Assembly: GCF_933775445.1 (NCBI RefSeq)
Contig: NW_026089493.1
Coordinates: forward strand, 62,001-126,000
Direction of reading: 5' to 3'
From: Argentina anserina
Taxonomy: Eukaryota > Streptophyta > Magnoliopsida > Rosales > Rosaceae
Length of the DNA stretch: 64,000 nucleotides
Made by a program: the position numbers and the translations under genes
In this document: positions 1 through 14,100 of the stretch, in pieces
How the letters are laid out: each line of letters starts with the position of its first letter
Position numbering within the stretch: the stretch's first letter is position 1
The notes under the pieces: model-generated
Told to the model about the DNA's origin: nothing
Database searches by the model: none
Seen by the model: only the letters and a program-made list of their open reading frames with translations

Positions 1-3000
1 GTGGGAGTGTTTTTCTTTCAATCTGAGTATCTTTACATCGTTTGCGTATCTTTACTATTCCAATTGTGTATCTTTTCATTTCTCGTTTGAGTATCTTTCT
101 GTAAGGCTTTCTGATGCGAGTTTCTATTGAATTTGAGAGTTTTGCAAGTGTGGGAGTGTGTTTCTTTCAAACTGAGTATCTTTACATCGTTTGCGTATCT
201 TTAGTATTCCAATTGTGTATGTTTACATCGTTTGCGTATCTTTACTATTCCAATTGTGTATCTTTTCATTTCTCGTTTGAGTATCTTTCTGTAAGGCTTC
301 TGATGCGAGTTTCTATTGTATTTGAGAGTTTTGCAAGTGTGGGAGTGTGTTTCTTTCAAACTGAGTATCTTTACATCGTTTGCGTATCTTTACTATTCCA
401 ATTGTGTATCTTTTCATTTCTCGTTTGAGTATCTTTCTGTAAGGCTTTCTGATGCGAGTTTCTATTGAATTTAAGAGTTTTGCAAGTGTGGGAGTGTGTT
501 TCTTTCAAACTGAGTATCTTTACATCGTTTCGTATGTTTACTATTCCAATTGTGTATCTTTACATCGTTTGCGTATCTTTACTAATCCAATTGTGTATCT
601 TTTCATTTCTCGTTTGAGTATCTTTTTGTAAGGCTTCTGATGCGAGTTTCTATTGTATTTGAGAGTTTTGCAAGTGTGGGAGTGTGTTCGTTCAAACTAA
701 GTATCTTTACATCGTTTGCGTTTCTTTACTATTCGAATTGTGTATCTTTACATCGTTTGCGTATCTTTACAATTCCAATTGAGTATCTTTTCATTTCTCG
801 TTTGAGTATCTTTCTGTCAGGCTTTCTGATGCGAGTTTCTATTGAATTTCAGAGTTTTGCAAGTGTGGGAGTGTGTTTCGTTCAAACTGTGTATCTTTAC
901 ATCATTTGCGTATCTTTACTATTCCAATTGTGTATCTTTACATCGTTTGCGTATCTTTACAATTCCAATTGAGTATCTTTTCATTTCTCGTTTGAGTATC
1001 TTTCTGTCAGGCTTTCTGATGCGAGTTTCTATTGAATTTCAGAGTTTTGCAAGTGTGGGAGTGTGTTTCGTTCAAACTGTGTATCTTTACATCATTTGCG
1101 TATCTTTACTATTCCAATTGTGTATCTTTTCATTTCTCGTTTGAGTATCTTTTTGTAAGGCTTTCTGATGCGAGTTTCTTTTGAATTTGAGAGTTTTGCA
1201 AGTGTGGGAGTGTGTTTCTTTCAAACTGAGTATCTTTACATCGTTTGCGTATCTTTACTATTCCAATTGTGTATCTTTACATCGTTTGCGTATCTTTACA
1301 ATTCCAATTGAGTATCTTTTCATTTCTCGTTTGAGTATCTTTCTGTCAGGCTTTCTGATGCGAGTTTCTATTGAATTTCAGAGTTTTGCAAGTGTGGGAG
1401 TGTGTTTCGTTCAAACTGTGTATCTTTACATCATTTGCGTATCTTTACTATTCCAATTGTGTATCTTTTCATTTCTCGTTTGAGTATCTTTCTGTAAGGC
1501 TTCTGATGCTAGTTTCTATTGTATTTGAGAGTTTTGCAAGTGTGGGAGTGTGTTTCTTTCAATCTGAGTATCTTTACATCGTTTGCGTATTTTTACTATT
1601 CCAATTGTGTATCTTTACATCGTTTGCGTATCTTTACTATTCCAATTGTGTATCTTTTCATTTCTCGTTTGAGTATCTTTCTGTAAGGCTTCTGATGCGA
1701 GTTTCTATTGAATTTGATAGTTTTGCAAGTGTGGGAGTGTGTTTCTTTGAAACTGAGTATCTTTACATCGTTTGCGTATCTTTACTATTCCAATTGTGTA
1801 TCTTTACATCGTTTGCGTATCTTTACTATTCCAATTGTGTATCTTTTCATTTCTCGTTTGAGTATCTTTCTGTAAGGCTCCTGATGCGAGTTTCTATTGT
1901 ATTTGAGAGTTTTGCAAGTGTGGGAGTGTTTTTCTTTCAATCTGAGTATCTTTACATCGTTTGCGTATGTTTACTATTCCAATTGTGTATCTTTTCATTT
2001 CTCGTTTGAGTATCTTTCTGTAAGGCTTTCTGATGCGAGTCTCTATTGAATTTAAGAGTTTTGCAAGTGTGGGAGTGTGTTTCTTTCAAACTGAGTATCT
2101 TTACATCGTTTGCGTATCTTTAGTATTCCAATTGTGTATGTTTATATCGTTTGCGTATCTTTACTATTCCAATTGTGTATCTTTACATCGTTTGCGTATC
2201 TTTACTATTCCAATTGTGTATCTTTTCATTTCTCGTTTGAGTATCTTTCTGTAAGGCTTTCTGATGCGAGTTTCTTTTGAATTTGAGAGTTTTGCAAGTG
2301 TGGGAGTGTGTTTCTTTCAAACTGAGTATCTTTACATCGTTTGCGTATGTTTACTATTCCAATTGTGTATCTTTACATCGTTTGCGTATCTTTACTATTT
2401 CAATTGTGTATCTTTTCATATCTCGTTTGAGTATCTTTCTGTAAGGCTTCTGATGCGAGTTTCTATTGTATTTGAGAGTTTTGCAAGTGTGGGAGTGTGT
2501 TTCTTTCAAACTGAGTATCTTTACATCGTTTGCGTATCTTTACTATTCCAATTGTGTATCTTTACATCGTTTGCGTATCTTTACAATTCCAATTGAGTAT
2601 CTTTTCATTTCTCGTTTGAGTATCTTTCTGTCAGGCTTTCTGATGCGAGTTTCTATTGAATTTCAGAGTTTTGCAAGTGTGGGAGTGTGTTTCGTTCAAA
2701 CTGTGTATCTTTACATCATTTGCGTATCTTTACTATTCCAATTGTGTATCTTTTCATTTCTCGTTTGAGTATCTTTCTGTAAGGCTTCTGATGCGAGTTT
2801 CTATTGTATTTGAGAGTTTTGCAAGTGTGGGAGTGTGTTTCTTTCAATCTGAGTATCTTTACATCGTTTGCGTATTTTTACTATTCCAATTGTGTATCTT
2901 TACATCGTTTGCGTATCTTTACTATTCCAATTGTGTATCTTTTCATTTCTCGTTTGAGTATCTTTCTGTAAGGCTTCTGATGCGAGTTTCTATTGTATTT

Positions 3001-5640
3001 GAGAGTTTTGCAAGTGTGGGAGTGTGTTTCTTTCAATCTGAGTATCTTTACATCGTTTGCGTATTTTTACTATTCCAATTGTGTATCTTTACATCGTTTG
3101 CGTATCTTTACTATTCCAATTGTGTATCTTTATATCGTTTGCGTATCTTTACTATTCCAATTGTGTATATTTTCATTTCTCGTTTGAGTATCTTTCTGTA
3201 AGGCTTCTGATGCGAGTTTCTATTGTATTTGAGAGTTTTGCAAGTGTGGGAGTGTGTTTCTTTCAAACTGAGTATCTTTACATCGTTTGCGTATCTTTAC
3301 TATTCCAATTGAGTATCTTTACATCGTTTGCGTATCTTTACTATTCCAATTGTGTATCTTTACATCGTTTGCGTATCTTTACTATTCCAATTGTGTATCT
3401 TTTCATTTCTCGTTTGAGTATCTTTCTGTCAGGCTTTCTGATGCGAGTTTCTATTGAATTTCAGAGTTTTGCAAGTGTGGGAGTGTGTTTCGTTCAAACT
3501 GTGTATCTTTACATCGTTTGCGTATCTTTACTATTCCAATTGTGTATCTTTTCATTTCTCGTTTGAGTATCTTTCTGTAAGGCTTCTGATGCGAGTTTCT
3601 ATTGTATTTGAGAGTTTTGCAAGTGTGGGAGTGTGTTTCTTTCAATCTGAGTATCTTTACATCGTTTGCGTATTTTTACTATTCCAATTGTGTATCTTTA
3701 CATCGTTTGCGTATCTTTACTATTCCAATTGTGTATCTTTATATCGTTTGCGTATCTTTACTATTCCAATTGTGTATATTTTCATTTCTCGTTTGAGTAT
3801 CTTTCTGTAAGGCTTCTGATGCGAGTTTCTATTGTATTTGAGAGTTTTGCAAGTGTGGGAGTGTGTTTCTTTCAAACTGAGTATCTTTACATCGTTTCCG
3901 TATCTTTACTATTCCAATTGAGTATCTTTACATCGTTTGCGTATCTTTACTATTCCAATTGTGTATCTTTACATCGTTTGCGTATCTTTACTATTCCAAT
4001 TGTGTATCTTTTCATTTCTCGTTTGAGTATCTTTCTGTAAGGCTTCTGATGCGAGTTTCTATTGTATTTGAGAGTTTTGCAAGTGTGGGAGTGTGTTTCT
4101 TTCAAACTGAGTATCTTTACATCGTTTGCGTATCTTTACTATTCCAATTGTGTATCTTTACATCGTTTGCGTATCTTTACAATTCCAATTGAGTATCTTT
4201 TCATTTCTCGTTTGAGTATCTTTCTGTCAGGCTTTCTGATGCGAGTTTCTATTGAATTTCAGAGTTTTGAAAGTGTGGGAGTGTGTTTCGTTCAAACTGT
4301 GTATCTTTACATCGTTTGCGTATCTTTACTATTCCAATTGTGTATCTTTTCATTTCTCGTTTGAGTATCTTTCTGTAAGGCTTCTGATGCGAGTTTCTAT
4401 TGTATTTGAGAGTTTTGCAAGTGTGGGAGTGTGTTTCTTTCAAACTGAGTATCTTTACATCGTTTGCGTATCTTTACTATTCCAATTGAGTATCTTTACA
4501 TCGTTTGCGTATCTTTACTATTCCAATTGTGTATCTTTACATCGTTTGCGTATCTTTACTATTCCAATTGTGTATCTTTTCATTTCTCGTTTGAGTATCT
4601 TTCTGTAAGGCTTCTGATGCGAGTTTCTATTGTATTTGAGAGTTTTGCAAGTGTGGGAGTGTGTTTCTTTCAAACTGAGTATCTTTACATCGTTTGCGTA
4701 TCTTTACTATTCCAATTGTGTATCTTGACATCGTTTGCGTATCTTTACAATTCCAATTGAGTATCTTTTCATTTCTCGTTTGAGTATCTTTCTGTCAGGC
4801 TTTCTGATGCGAGTTTCTATTGAATTTCAGAGTTTTGCAAGTGTGGGAGTGTGTTTCGTTCAAACTGTGTATCTTTACATCGTTTGCGTATCTTTACTAT
4901 TCCAATTGTGTATCTTTTCATTTCTCGTTTGAGTATCTTTCTGTAAGGCTTCTGATGCGAGTTTCTATTGTATTTGAGAGTTTTGCAAGTGTGGGAGTGT
5001 GTTTCTTTCAATCTGAGTATCTTTACATCGTTTGCGTATTTTTACTATTCCAATTGTGTATCTTTACATCGTTTGCGTATCTTTACTATTCCAATTGTGT
5101 ATCTTTATATCGTTTGCGTATCTTTACTATTCCAATTGTGTATATTTTCATTTCTCGTTTGAGTATCTTTCTGTAAGGCTTCTGATGCGAGTTTCTATTG
5201 TATTTGAGAGTTTTGCAAGTGTGGGAGTGTGTTTCTTTCAAACTGAGTATCTTTACATCGTTTGCGTATCTTTACTATTCCAATTGAGTATCTTTACATC
5301 GTTTGCGTATCTTTACTATTCCAATTGTGTATCTTTACATCGTTTGCGTATCTTTACTATTCCAATTGTGTATCTTTACATCGTTTGGGTATCTTTACTA
5401 TTCCAGTTGTGTATCTTTTCATTTCTCGTTTGAGTATCTTTCTGTAAGGCTTCTGATGCGAGTTTCTATTGTATTTGAGAGTTTTGCAAGTGTGGGAGTG
5501 TGTTTCGTTCAAACTGAGTATCTTTACATCGTTTGCGTATGTTTACTATTCCAATTGTGTATATTTACATCGTTTGCATATCTTTACTATTCCAATTGTG
5601 TATATTTACATCGTTTGCGTATCTTTACTATTCCAATTGT
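1..5640 (+). repeat. Satellite sub-domain 1, with GTCAGG/AATTTCAG unit variants
   Basis: This part mixes 148-, 189- and 230-bp units. Diagnostic variants cluster here: TCTGTCAGGC in the core (near 818, 1,007, 1,346, 2,631, 3,428, 4,226, 4,794), linked to ATTGAATTTCAGAG, to GTTTCGTTCAAACTGTG, and often to CATCATTTGCG. Blocks recur at offsets of 798 bp (2,656 to 3,454 and 3,454 to 4,252) and 568 bp (4,252 to 4,820), so short higher-order repeats are present. The right limit is approximate: it is where the next sub-domain begins to match the copy 10,604 bp downstream. Confidence 0.75.
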
Positions 5641-5669
5641 GTATCTTTACATCGTTTGCGTATCTTTAC

Positions 5670-8600
5670 TATTCGAATTGTATATCTTTACATAGTTTGC
5701 GTATCTTTACAATTCCAATTGAGTATCTTTTCATTTCTCGTTTGAGTATCTTTCTGTAAGGCTTTCTGATGCGAGTTTCTATTGAATTTCTGAGTTTTGC
5801 AAGTGTGGGAGTGTGTTTCGTTCAAACTGAGTATCTTTACATCGTTTGCGTATGTTTACTATTCCAATTGTGTATATTTACATCGTTTGCATATCTTTAC
5901 TATTCCAATTGTGTATATTTACATCGTTTGCGTATCTTTACTATTCCAATTGTGTATCTTTACATCGTTTGGGTATCTTTACTATTCCAGTTGTGTATCT
6001 TTTCATTTCTCGTTTGAGTATCTTTCTTTAAGGCTTCTGATGCGAGTGTCTATTGTATTTGAATGTTTTGCAAGTGTGGGAGTGTGTTTCTTTCAAACTG
6101 AGTATCTTTACATCGTTTGCGTATCTTTACTATTCCAATTGTGTATCTTTACATCATTTGCGTATCTTTACAATTCCAATTGAGTATCTTTTCATTTCTC
6201 GTTTGAGTATCTTTTTGTAAGGCTTTCTGATGCGAGTTTCTATTGAATTTCTGAGTTTTGCAAGTGTGGGAGTGTGTTTCGTTCAAACTGAGTATCTTTA
6301 CATCGTTTGCGTATGTTTACTATTCCAATTGTGTATATTTACATCGTTTGCGTATCTTTACTATTCCAATTGTGTATCTTTTCATTTCTCGTGTGAGTAT
6401 CTTTCTGTAAGGCTTCTGATGCGAGTTTCTATTGTATTTGAGAGTTTTGCAAGTATGGGAGTGTGTTTCTTTCAAACTGAGTATCTTTACATCGTTTGCG
6501 TATCTTTACAATTCCAATTGTGTATCTTTACATCGTTTGCGTATCTTTACAATTCCAATTGAGTATATTTTCATTTCTCGTTTGAGTATCTTTCTGTAAG
6601 GCTTTCTGATGCGAGTTTCTATTGAATTTCAGAGTTTTGCAAGTGTGGGAGTGTGTTTCGTTCAAATTGTGTATCTTTACATCGTTTGCGTATCTTTACT
6701 ATTCCAATTGTGTATCTTTTCATTTCTCGTTTGAGTATCTTTCTGTAAGGCTTCTGATGCGAGTTTCTATTGTATTTGAGAGTTTTGCAAGTGTGGGAGT
6801 GTGTTTCTTTCAATCTGAGTATCTTTACATCGTTTGCGTATCTTCACTATTCCAATTGTGTATCTTTACATCGTTTCCGTATCTTTACTATTCCAATTGT
6901 GTATCTTTACATCGTTTGCGTATCTTTACTATTCCAATTCAGTATCTTTACATCGTTTGCGTATCTTTACTATTCCAATTGTGTATCTTTACATCGTTTG
7001 CGTATCTTTACTATTCCAATTGTGTATCTTTACATCGTTTGGGTATCTTTACTATTCCAGTTGTGTATCTTTTCATTTCTCGTTTGAGTATCTTTCTGTA
7101 AGGCTTCTGATGCGAGTTTCTATTGTATTTGAATGTTTTGCAAGTGTGGGAGTGTGTTTCTTTCAAACTGAGTATCTTTACATCGTTTGCGTATCTTTAC
7201 TATTCCAATTGTGTATCTTTACATCGTTTGCGTATCTTTACAATTCCAATTGAGTATCTTTTCATTTCTCGTTTGAGTATCTTTCTATAAGGCTTTCTGA
7301 TGCGAGTTTCTATTGAATTTCTGAGTTTTGAAAGTGTGGTAGTGTGTTTCGTTCAAACTGAGTATCTTTACATCGTTTGCGTATGTTTACTATTCCAATT
7401 GTGTATATTTACATCGTTTGCGTATCTTTACTATTCCAATTGTGTATATTTACATCGTTTGCGTATCTTTACTATTCCAATTGTGTATCTTTACATCGTT
7501 TGGGTATCTTTACTATTCCAGTTGTGTATCTTTTCATTTCTCGTTTGAGTATCTTTCTGTAAGGCTTCTGATGCGAGTTTCTATTGTATTTGAATGTTTT
7601 GCAAGTGTGGGAGTGTGTTTCTTTCAAACTGAGTATCTTTACATCGTTTGCGTATCTTTACTATTCCAATTGTGTATCTTTACATCGTTTGCGTATCTTT
7701 ACAATTCCAATTGAGTATCTTTTCATTTCTCGTTTGAGTATCTTTCTATAAGGCTTTCTGATGCGAGTTTCTATTGAATTTCTGAGTTTTGCAAGTGTGG
7801 GAGTGTGTTTCGTTCAAACTGAGTATCTTTACATCGTTTGCGTATGTTTACTATTCCAATTGTGTATATTTACATCGTTTGCGTATCTTTACTATTCCAA
7901 TTGTGTATCTTTTCATTTCTCGTGTGAGTATCTTTCTGTAAGGCTTCTGATGCGAGTTTCTATTGTATTTGAGAGTTTTGCAAGTGTGGGAGTGTGTTTC
8001 ATTCAAACTGAGTATCTTTACATCGTTTGCGTATCTTTACTATTCCAATTCAGTATCTTTTCATTTCTCGTTTGAGTATCTTTCTGTAAGGCTTCTGATG
8101 CGAGTTTCTATTGTATTTGAGAGTTTTGCAAGTGTGGGAGTGTGTTTCTTTCAAACTGAGTATCTTTACATCGTTTGCGTATCTTTACTATTCCAATTGT
8201 GTATCTTTACATCGTTTGCGTATCTTTACTATTCCAATTGTGTATCTTTACATCGTTTGGGTATCTTTACTATTCCAGTTGTGTATCTTTTCATTTCTCG
8301 TTTGAGTATCTTTCTGTAAGGCTTCAGATGCGAGTTTCTATTGTATTTGAGAGTTTTGCAAGTGTGGGAGTGTGTTTCTTTCAAACTGAGTATCTTTACA
8401 TCGTTTGCTAATCTTTACTATTCCAATTGTGTATCTTTACATCGTTTGCGTATCTTTACTATTCCAATTGTGTATCTTTACATCGTTTGGGTATCTTTAC
8501 TATTCCAGTTGTGTATCTTTTCATTTCTCGTTTGAGTATCTTTCTGTAAGGCTTCTGATGCGAGTTTCTATTGTATTTAAGAGTTTTGCAAGTGTGGGAG

Positions 8601-11155
8601 TGTGTTTCTTTCAAACTGAGTATGTTTACATCGTTTGCGTATCTTTACTATTCCAATTGATAATCTTTACATCGTTTGCGTATATTTACAATTCCAATTG
8701 AGTATCTTTTCATTTCTCGTTTGAGTATCTTTCTGTAAGGCTTTCTGATGCGAGTTTCTATTGTATTTGAGAGTTTTGCAAGTGTGGGAGTGTGTTTCTT
8801 TCAAACTGAGTATCTTTACATCATTTGCTAATCTTTACTATTCCAATTGTGTATCTTTACATCGTTTGCGTATCTTTACTATTCCAATTGTGTATCTTTA
8901 CATCGTTTGGGTATCTTTACTATTCCAGTTGTGTATCTTTTCATTTCTCGTTTGAGTATCTTTCTGTAAGGCTTCTGATGCGAGTTTCTATTGTATTTGA
9001 GAGTTTTGCAAGTGTGGGAGTGTGTTTCTTTCAAACTGAGTATCTTTACATCGTTTGCGTATCTTTACTATTCCAATTGATAATCTTTACATCGTTTGCG
9101 TATCTTTACAATTCCAATTGAGTATCTTTTCATTTCTCGTTTGAGTATCTTTCTGTAAGGCTTTCTGATGCGAGTTTCTATTGAATTTGAGAGTTTTGCA
9201 AGTGTGGGAGTGTGTTTCTTTCAAACTGAGTATCTTTACATCGTTTGCGTATCTTTACTATTCCAATTGTGTATGTTTACATCGTTTGCGTATCTTTACT
9301 ATTCCAATTGTGTATCTTTACATCGTTTGCGTATCTTTACTATTCCAATTGTGTATGTTTACATCGTTTGCGTATCTTTACTATTCCAATTGTGTATCTT
9401 TACATCGTTTGCGTATCTTTACTATTCCAATTGTGTATCTTTACATCGTTTGCGTATCTTTACTATTCCAATTGTGTATCTTTTCATTTCTCGTTTGAGT
9501 ATCTTTCTGTAAGGCTTTCTGATGCGAGTTTCTAATGAATTTGAGAGTTTTGCAAGTGTGGGAGTGTGTTTCTTTCAAACTGAGTATCTTTACATCGTTT
9601 GCGTATCTTTACTATTCCAATTGTGTATCTTTTCATTTCTCGTTTGAGTATCTTTCTGTAAGGCTTTCTGATGCGAGTTTCTATTGAATTTGAGAGTTTT
9701 GCAAGTGTGGGAGTGTGTTTCTGTCAAACTGAGTATCTTTACATCGTTTGCGTATCTTTACTATTCCAATTGTGTATATTTACATCCTTTGCGTATCTTT
9801 ACTATTCCAATTGTGTATCTTTACATCGTTTGGGTATCTTTACTATTCCAGTTGTGTATCTTTTCATTTCTCGTTTGAGTATCTTTCTGTAAGGCTTCTG
9901 ATGCGAGTTTCTATTGTATTTGAGTGTTTTGCAAGTGTGGGAGTGTGTTTATTTCAAACTGAGTATCTTTACATCGTTTGCGTATCTTTACTATTCCAAT
10001 TGTGTATCTTTACATCGTTTGCGTATCTTTACAATTCCAATTGAGTATCTTTTCATTTCTCGTTTGAGTATCTTTCTGTAAGGCTTTCTCATGCGAGTTT
10101 CTATTGAATTTCTGAGTTTTGCAAGTGTGGGAGTGTGTTTCGTTCAAACTGAGTATCTTTACATCGTTTGCGTATGTTTACTATTCCAATTGTGTATATT
10201 TACATCATTTGCGTATCTTTACTATTCCAATTGTGTATCTTTTCATTTCTCGTGTGAGTATCTTTCTGTAAGGCTTCTGATGCGAGTTTCTATTGTATTT
10301 GAGAGTTTTGCAAGTGTGGGAGTGTGTTTCTTTCAAACTGAGTATCTTTACATCGTTTGCTAATCTTTACTATTCCAATTGTGTATCTTTACATGGTTTG
10401 CGTTTCTTTACTATTCCAATTGTGTATCTTTACATCGTTTAGGTATCTTTACTATTCCAGTTGTGTATCTTTTCATTTCTCGTTTGAGTATCTTTCTGTA
10501 AGGCTTCTGATGCGAGTTTCTATTGTATTTGAGAGTTTTGCAAGTGTGGGAGTGTGTTTCTTTCAAACTGAGTATCTTTACATCGTTTGCGTATCTTTAC
10601 TATTCCAATTGTGTATCTTTACATCGTTTGCGTATCTTTACAATTCCAATTGAGTATCTTTTCATTTCTCGTTTGAGTATCTTTCTGTAAGGCTTTCTGA
10701 TTCGAGTTTCTATTGAATTTCTGAGTTTTGCAAGTGTGGGAGTGTGTTTCGTTCAAACTGAGTATCTTTACATCGTTTGCGTATGTTTACTATTCCAATT
10801 GTGTATATTTACATCGTTTGCGTATCTTTACTATTCCAATTGTGTATCTTTACATCGTTTCCGTATCTTTACTATTCCAATTGTGTATCTTTACATCGTT
10901 TGCGTATCTTTACTATTCCAATTGTGTATCTTAACATCGTTTGCGTATCTTTACTATTCCAATTCAGTATCTTTTCATTTCTCGTTTGAGTATCTTTCTG
11001 TAAGGCTTCTGATGCGAGTTTCTATTGTATTTGAGAGTTTTGCAAGTGTGGGAGAGTGTTTCTTTCAAACTGAGTATCTTTACATCGTTTGCTAATCTTT
11101 ACTATTCCAATTGTGTATCTTTACATCGTTTGCGTATCTTTACTATTCCAATTGT
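5670..11155 (+). repeat. Segmental duplication, copy A (about 5.5 kb)
   Basis: Sequence landmarks in this segment recur 10,604 bp downstream in the same order. They include TATTCGAATT (near 5,671), AATTTCTGAG cores (5,787; 6,247; 7,318; 7,779), GTGTATATTTACATC modules, TTTGGGTATC with ATTCCAGTTG, TTTGCTAATC (8,407; 8,827; 10,361; 11,090) and GGGAGAGTG (near 11,050). The match starts near 5,640-5,690 and ends near 11,155, after which the two copies diverge. The copies are nearly identical by eye, apart from scattered substitutions and two differences of 82 bp (two 41-bp modules each) that cancel. Confidence 0.85.
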
Positions 11156-14100
11156 GTATCTTTACATCGTTTGGGTATCTTTACTATTCCAGTTGTGTAT
11201 CTTTTCATTTCTCGTTTGAGTATCTTTCTGTAAGGCTTCTGATGCGAGTTTCTATTGTATTTGAGAGTTTTGCAAGTGTGGGAGTGTGTTTCTTTCAAAC
11301 TGAGTATCTTTACATCGTTTGCGTATCTTTACTATTCCAATTGATAATCTTTACATCGTTTGCGTATCTTTACAATTCCAATTGAGTATCTTTTCATTTC
11401 TCGTTTGAGTATCTTTCTGTAAGGCTTTCTGATGCGAGTTTCTATTGAATTTGAGAGTTTTGCAAGTGTGGGAGTGTGTTTCTTTCAAACTGAGTATCTT
11501 TACATCGTTTGCGTATCTTTACTATTCCAATTGTGTATGTTTACATCGTTTGCGTATCTTTACTATTCCAATTGTGTATCTTTACATCGTTTGCGTATCT
11601 TTACTATTCCAATTGAGTATCTTTACATCGTTTGCGTATCTTTACTATTCCAATTGTGTATCTTTACATCGTTTGCGTATCTTTACTATTCCAATTGTGT
11701 ATCTTTTCAATTCTCGTTTGAGTATCTTTCTGTAAGGCTTCAGATGCGAGTTTCTATTGTATTTGAGAGTTTTGCAAGTGTGGGTGTGTGTTTCTTTCAA
11801 ACTGAGTATCTTTACATCGTTTGCGTATCTTTACTATTCCAATTGTGTATCTTTTCATTTCTCATTTGAGTATCTTTCTGTAAGGCTTTTTGATGCGAGT
11901 TTCTATTGAATTTCAGAGTTTTGCAAGTGTGGGAGTGTGTTTCGTTCAAACTGAGTATCTTTACATCGTTTGCGTATGTTTACTATTCCAATTGTGTATC
12001 TTTACATCGTTTGCGTATCTTTACTATTCCAATTGTGTATCTTTTCATTTCTCGTTTGAGTATCTTTCTGTAAGGCTTCTGATGCAAGTTTCTATTGTAT
12101 TTGAGAGTTTTGCAACTGTGGGAGTGTGTTTCTTTCAAACTGAGTATCTTTACATCGTTTGCGTCTCTTTACTATTCCAATTGTGTATCTTTACATCGTT
12201 TCCGTATCTTTACTATTCCAATTGTGTATCTTTTCATTTCTCGTTTGAGTATCTTTCTGTAAGGCTTTCTGATGCGAGTTTCTATTGAATTTGAGAGTTT
12301 TGCAAGTGTGGGAGTGTGTTTCTTTCAAACTGAGTATCTTTACATAGTTTGCGTATCTTTACTATTCCATTTGTGTATCTTTACATCGTTTGCGTATCTT
12401 TACTATTCCAAATGTGTATCGTTTCATTTCTCGTTTGAGTATCTTTCTGTAAGGCTTTCTGATGCCAGTTTCTATTGAATTTGAGAGTTTTGCAAGTGTG
12501 GGTGTGTGTTTCTTTCAAACTGAGTATCTTTACATCGTTTGCGTATCTTTACTATTCCAATTGTGTATCTTTACATCGTTTGCGTATCTTTACAATTCCA
12601 ATTGAGTATCTTTTCATTTCTCGTTTGAGTATCTTTCTGTAAGGCTTTCTGATGCGAGTTTGTATTGAATTTCTGAGTTTTGCAAGTGTGGGAGTGTGTT
12701 TCGTTCAAACTGAGTATCTTTACATCGTTTGCGTATGTTTACTATTCCAATTGTGTATATTTACATCATTTGCGTATCTTTACTATTCCAATAGTGTATC
12801 TTTTCATTTCTCGTGTGAGTATCTTTCTGTAAGGCTTCTGATGCGAGTTTCTATTGTATTTGAGAGTTTTGCAAGTGTGGGTGTGTGTTTCGTTCAAACT
12901 GAGTATCTTTATATCGTTTGCGTATGTTTACTATTCCAATTGTGTATCTTTACATCGTTTCCGTATCTTTACTATTCCAATTGTGTATCTTTACATCGTT
13001 TGCGTATCTTTACTATTCCAATTGTGTATCTTTACATCGTTTGCGTATCTTTACTATTCCAATTCAGTATCTTTTCATTTCTCGTTTGAGTATCTTTCTG
13101 TAAGGCTTCTGATGCAAGTTTCTATTGTATTTGAGAGTTTTGCAACTGTGGGAGTGTGTTTCTTTCAAACTGAGTATCTTTACATCGTTTGCGTCTCTTT
13201 ACTATTCCAATTGTGTATCTTTACATCGTTTCCGTATCTTTACTATTCCAATTGTGTATCTTTTCATTTCTCGTTTAAGTATCTTTCTGTAAGGCTTTCT
13301 GATGCGAGTTTCTATTGAATTTCTGAGTTTTGCAAGTGTGGGAGTGTGTTTCGTTTAAACTGAGTATCTTTACATCGTTTGCGTATGTTTACTATTCCAA
13401 TTGTGTATATTTACATCATTTGCGTATCTTTACTATTCCAATTGTGTATCTTTTCATTTCTCGTGTGAGTATCTTTCTGTAAGGCTTCTGATGCGAGTTT
13501 CTATTGTATTTGAGAGTTTTGCAAGTGTGGGAGTGTGTTTCTTTCAAACTGAGTATCTTTACATCGTTTGCGTATCTTTACTATTCCAATTGTGTATCTT
13601 TACATCGTTTGCGTATCTTTACAATTCCAATTGAGTATCTTTTCATTTCTCGTTTGAGTATCTTTCTGTAAGGCTTTCTGATGCGAGTTTCTATTGAATT
13701 TCATAGTTTTGCAAGTGTGGGAGTGTGTTTCGTTCAAACTGTGTATCTTTACATCGTTTGCGTATCTTTACTATTCCAATTGTGTATCTTTACATCGTTT
13801 GCGTATCTTTACTATTCCAATTGTGTATCTTTTCATTTCTCGTTTGAGTATCTTTCTGTAAGGCTTCTGATGCGAGTTTCTATTGTATTTGAGAGTTTTG
13901 CAAGTGTGGGAGTGTGTTTCTTTCAATCTGAGTATCTTTACATCGTTTGCGTATCTTTACTATTCCAATTGTGTATCTTTACATCGTTTGCGTATCTTTA
14001 CTATTCCATTTGTGTATCTTTATATCGTTTGCGTATCTTTACTATTCCAATTGTGTATATTTTCATTTCTCGTTTAAGTATCTTTCTGTAAGGCTTCTGA

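Noticed and set aside
1371..2009. 212-codon protein of MRVSIVFESFASVG-type repeats as a real gene
   Set aside because: The frame is produced by 189-bp satellite units. It starts and stops wherever unit length changes, and equivalent frames exist in other phases and on the minus strand.
3470..3490. GTGTGGGAGTGTG as a degenerate telomeric repeat
   Set aside because: It occurs once per core, not in tandem, and does not match TTTAGGG or its known plant variants.
3451..3645. Recurrent 64-codon minus-strand frames (MKETHSHTCKTLKYNRN...)
   Set aside because: They arise wherever two particular core variants are adjacent. There is no independent coding evidence, and they are antisense by-products of the repeat.
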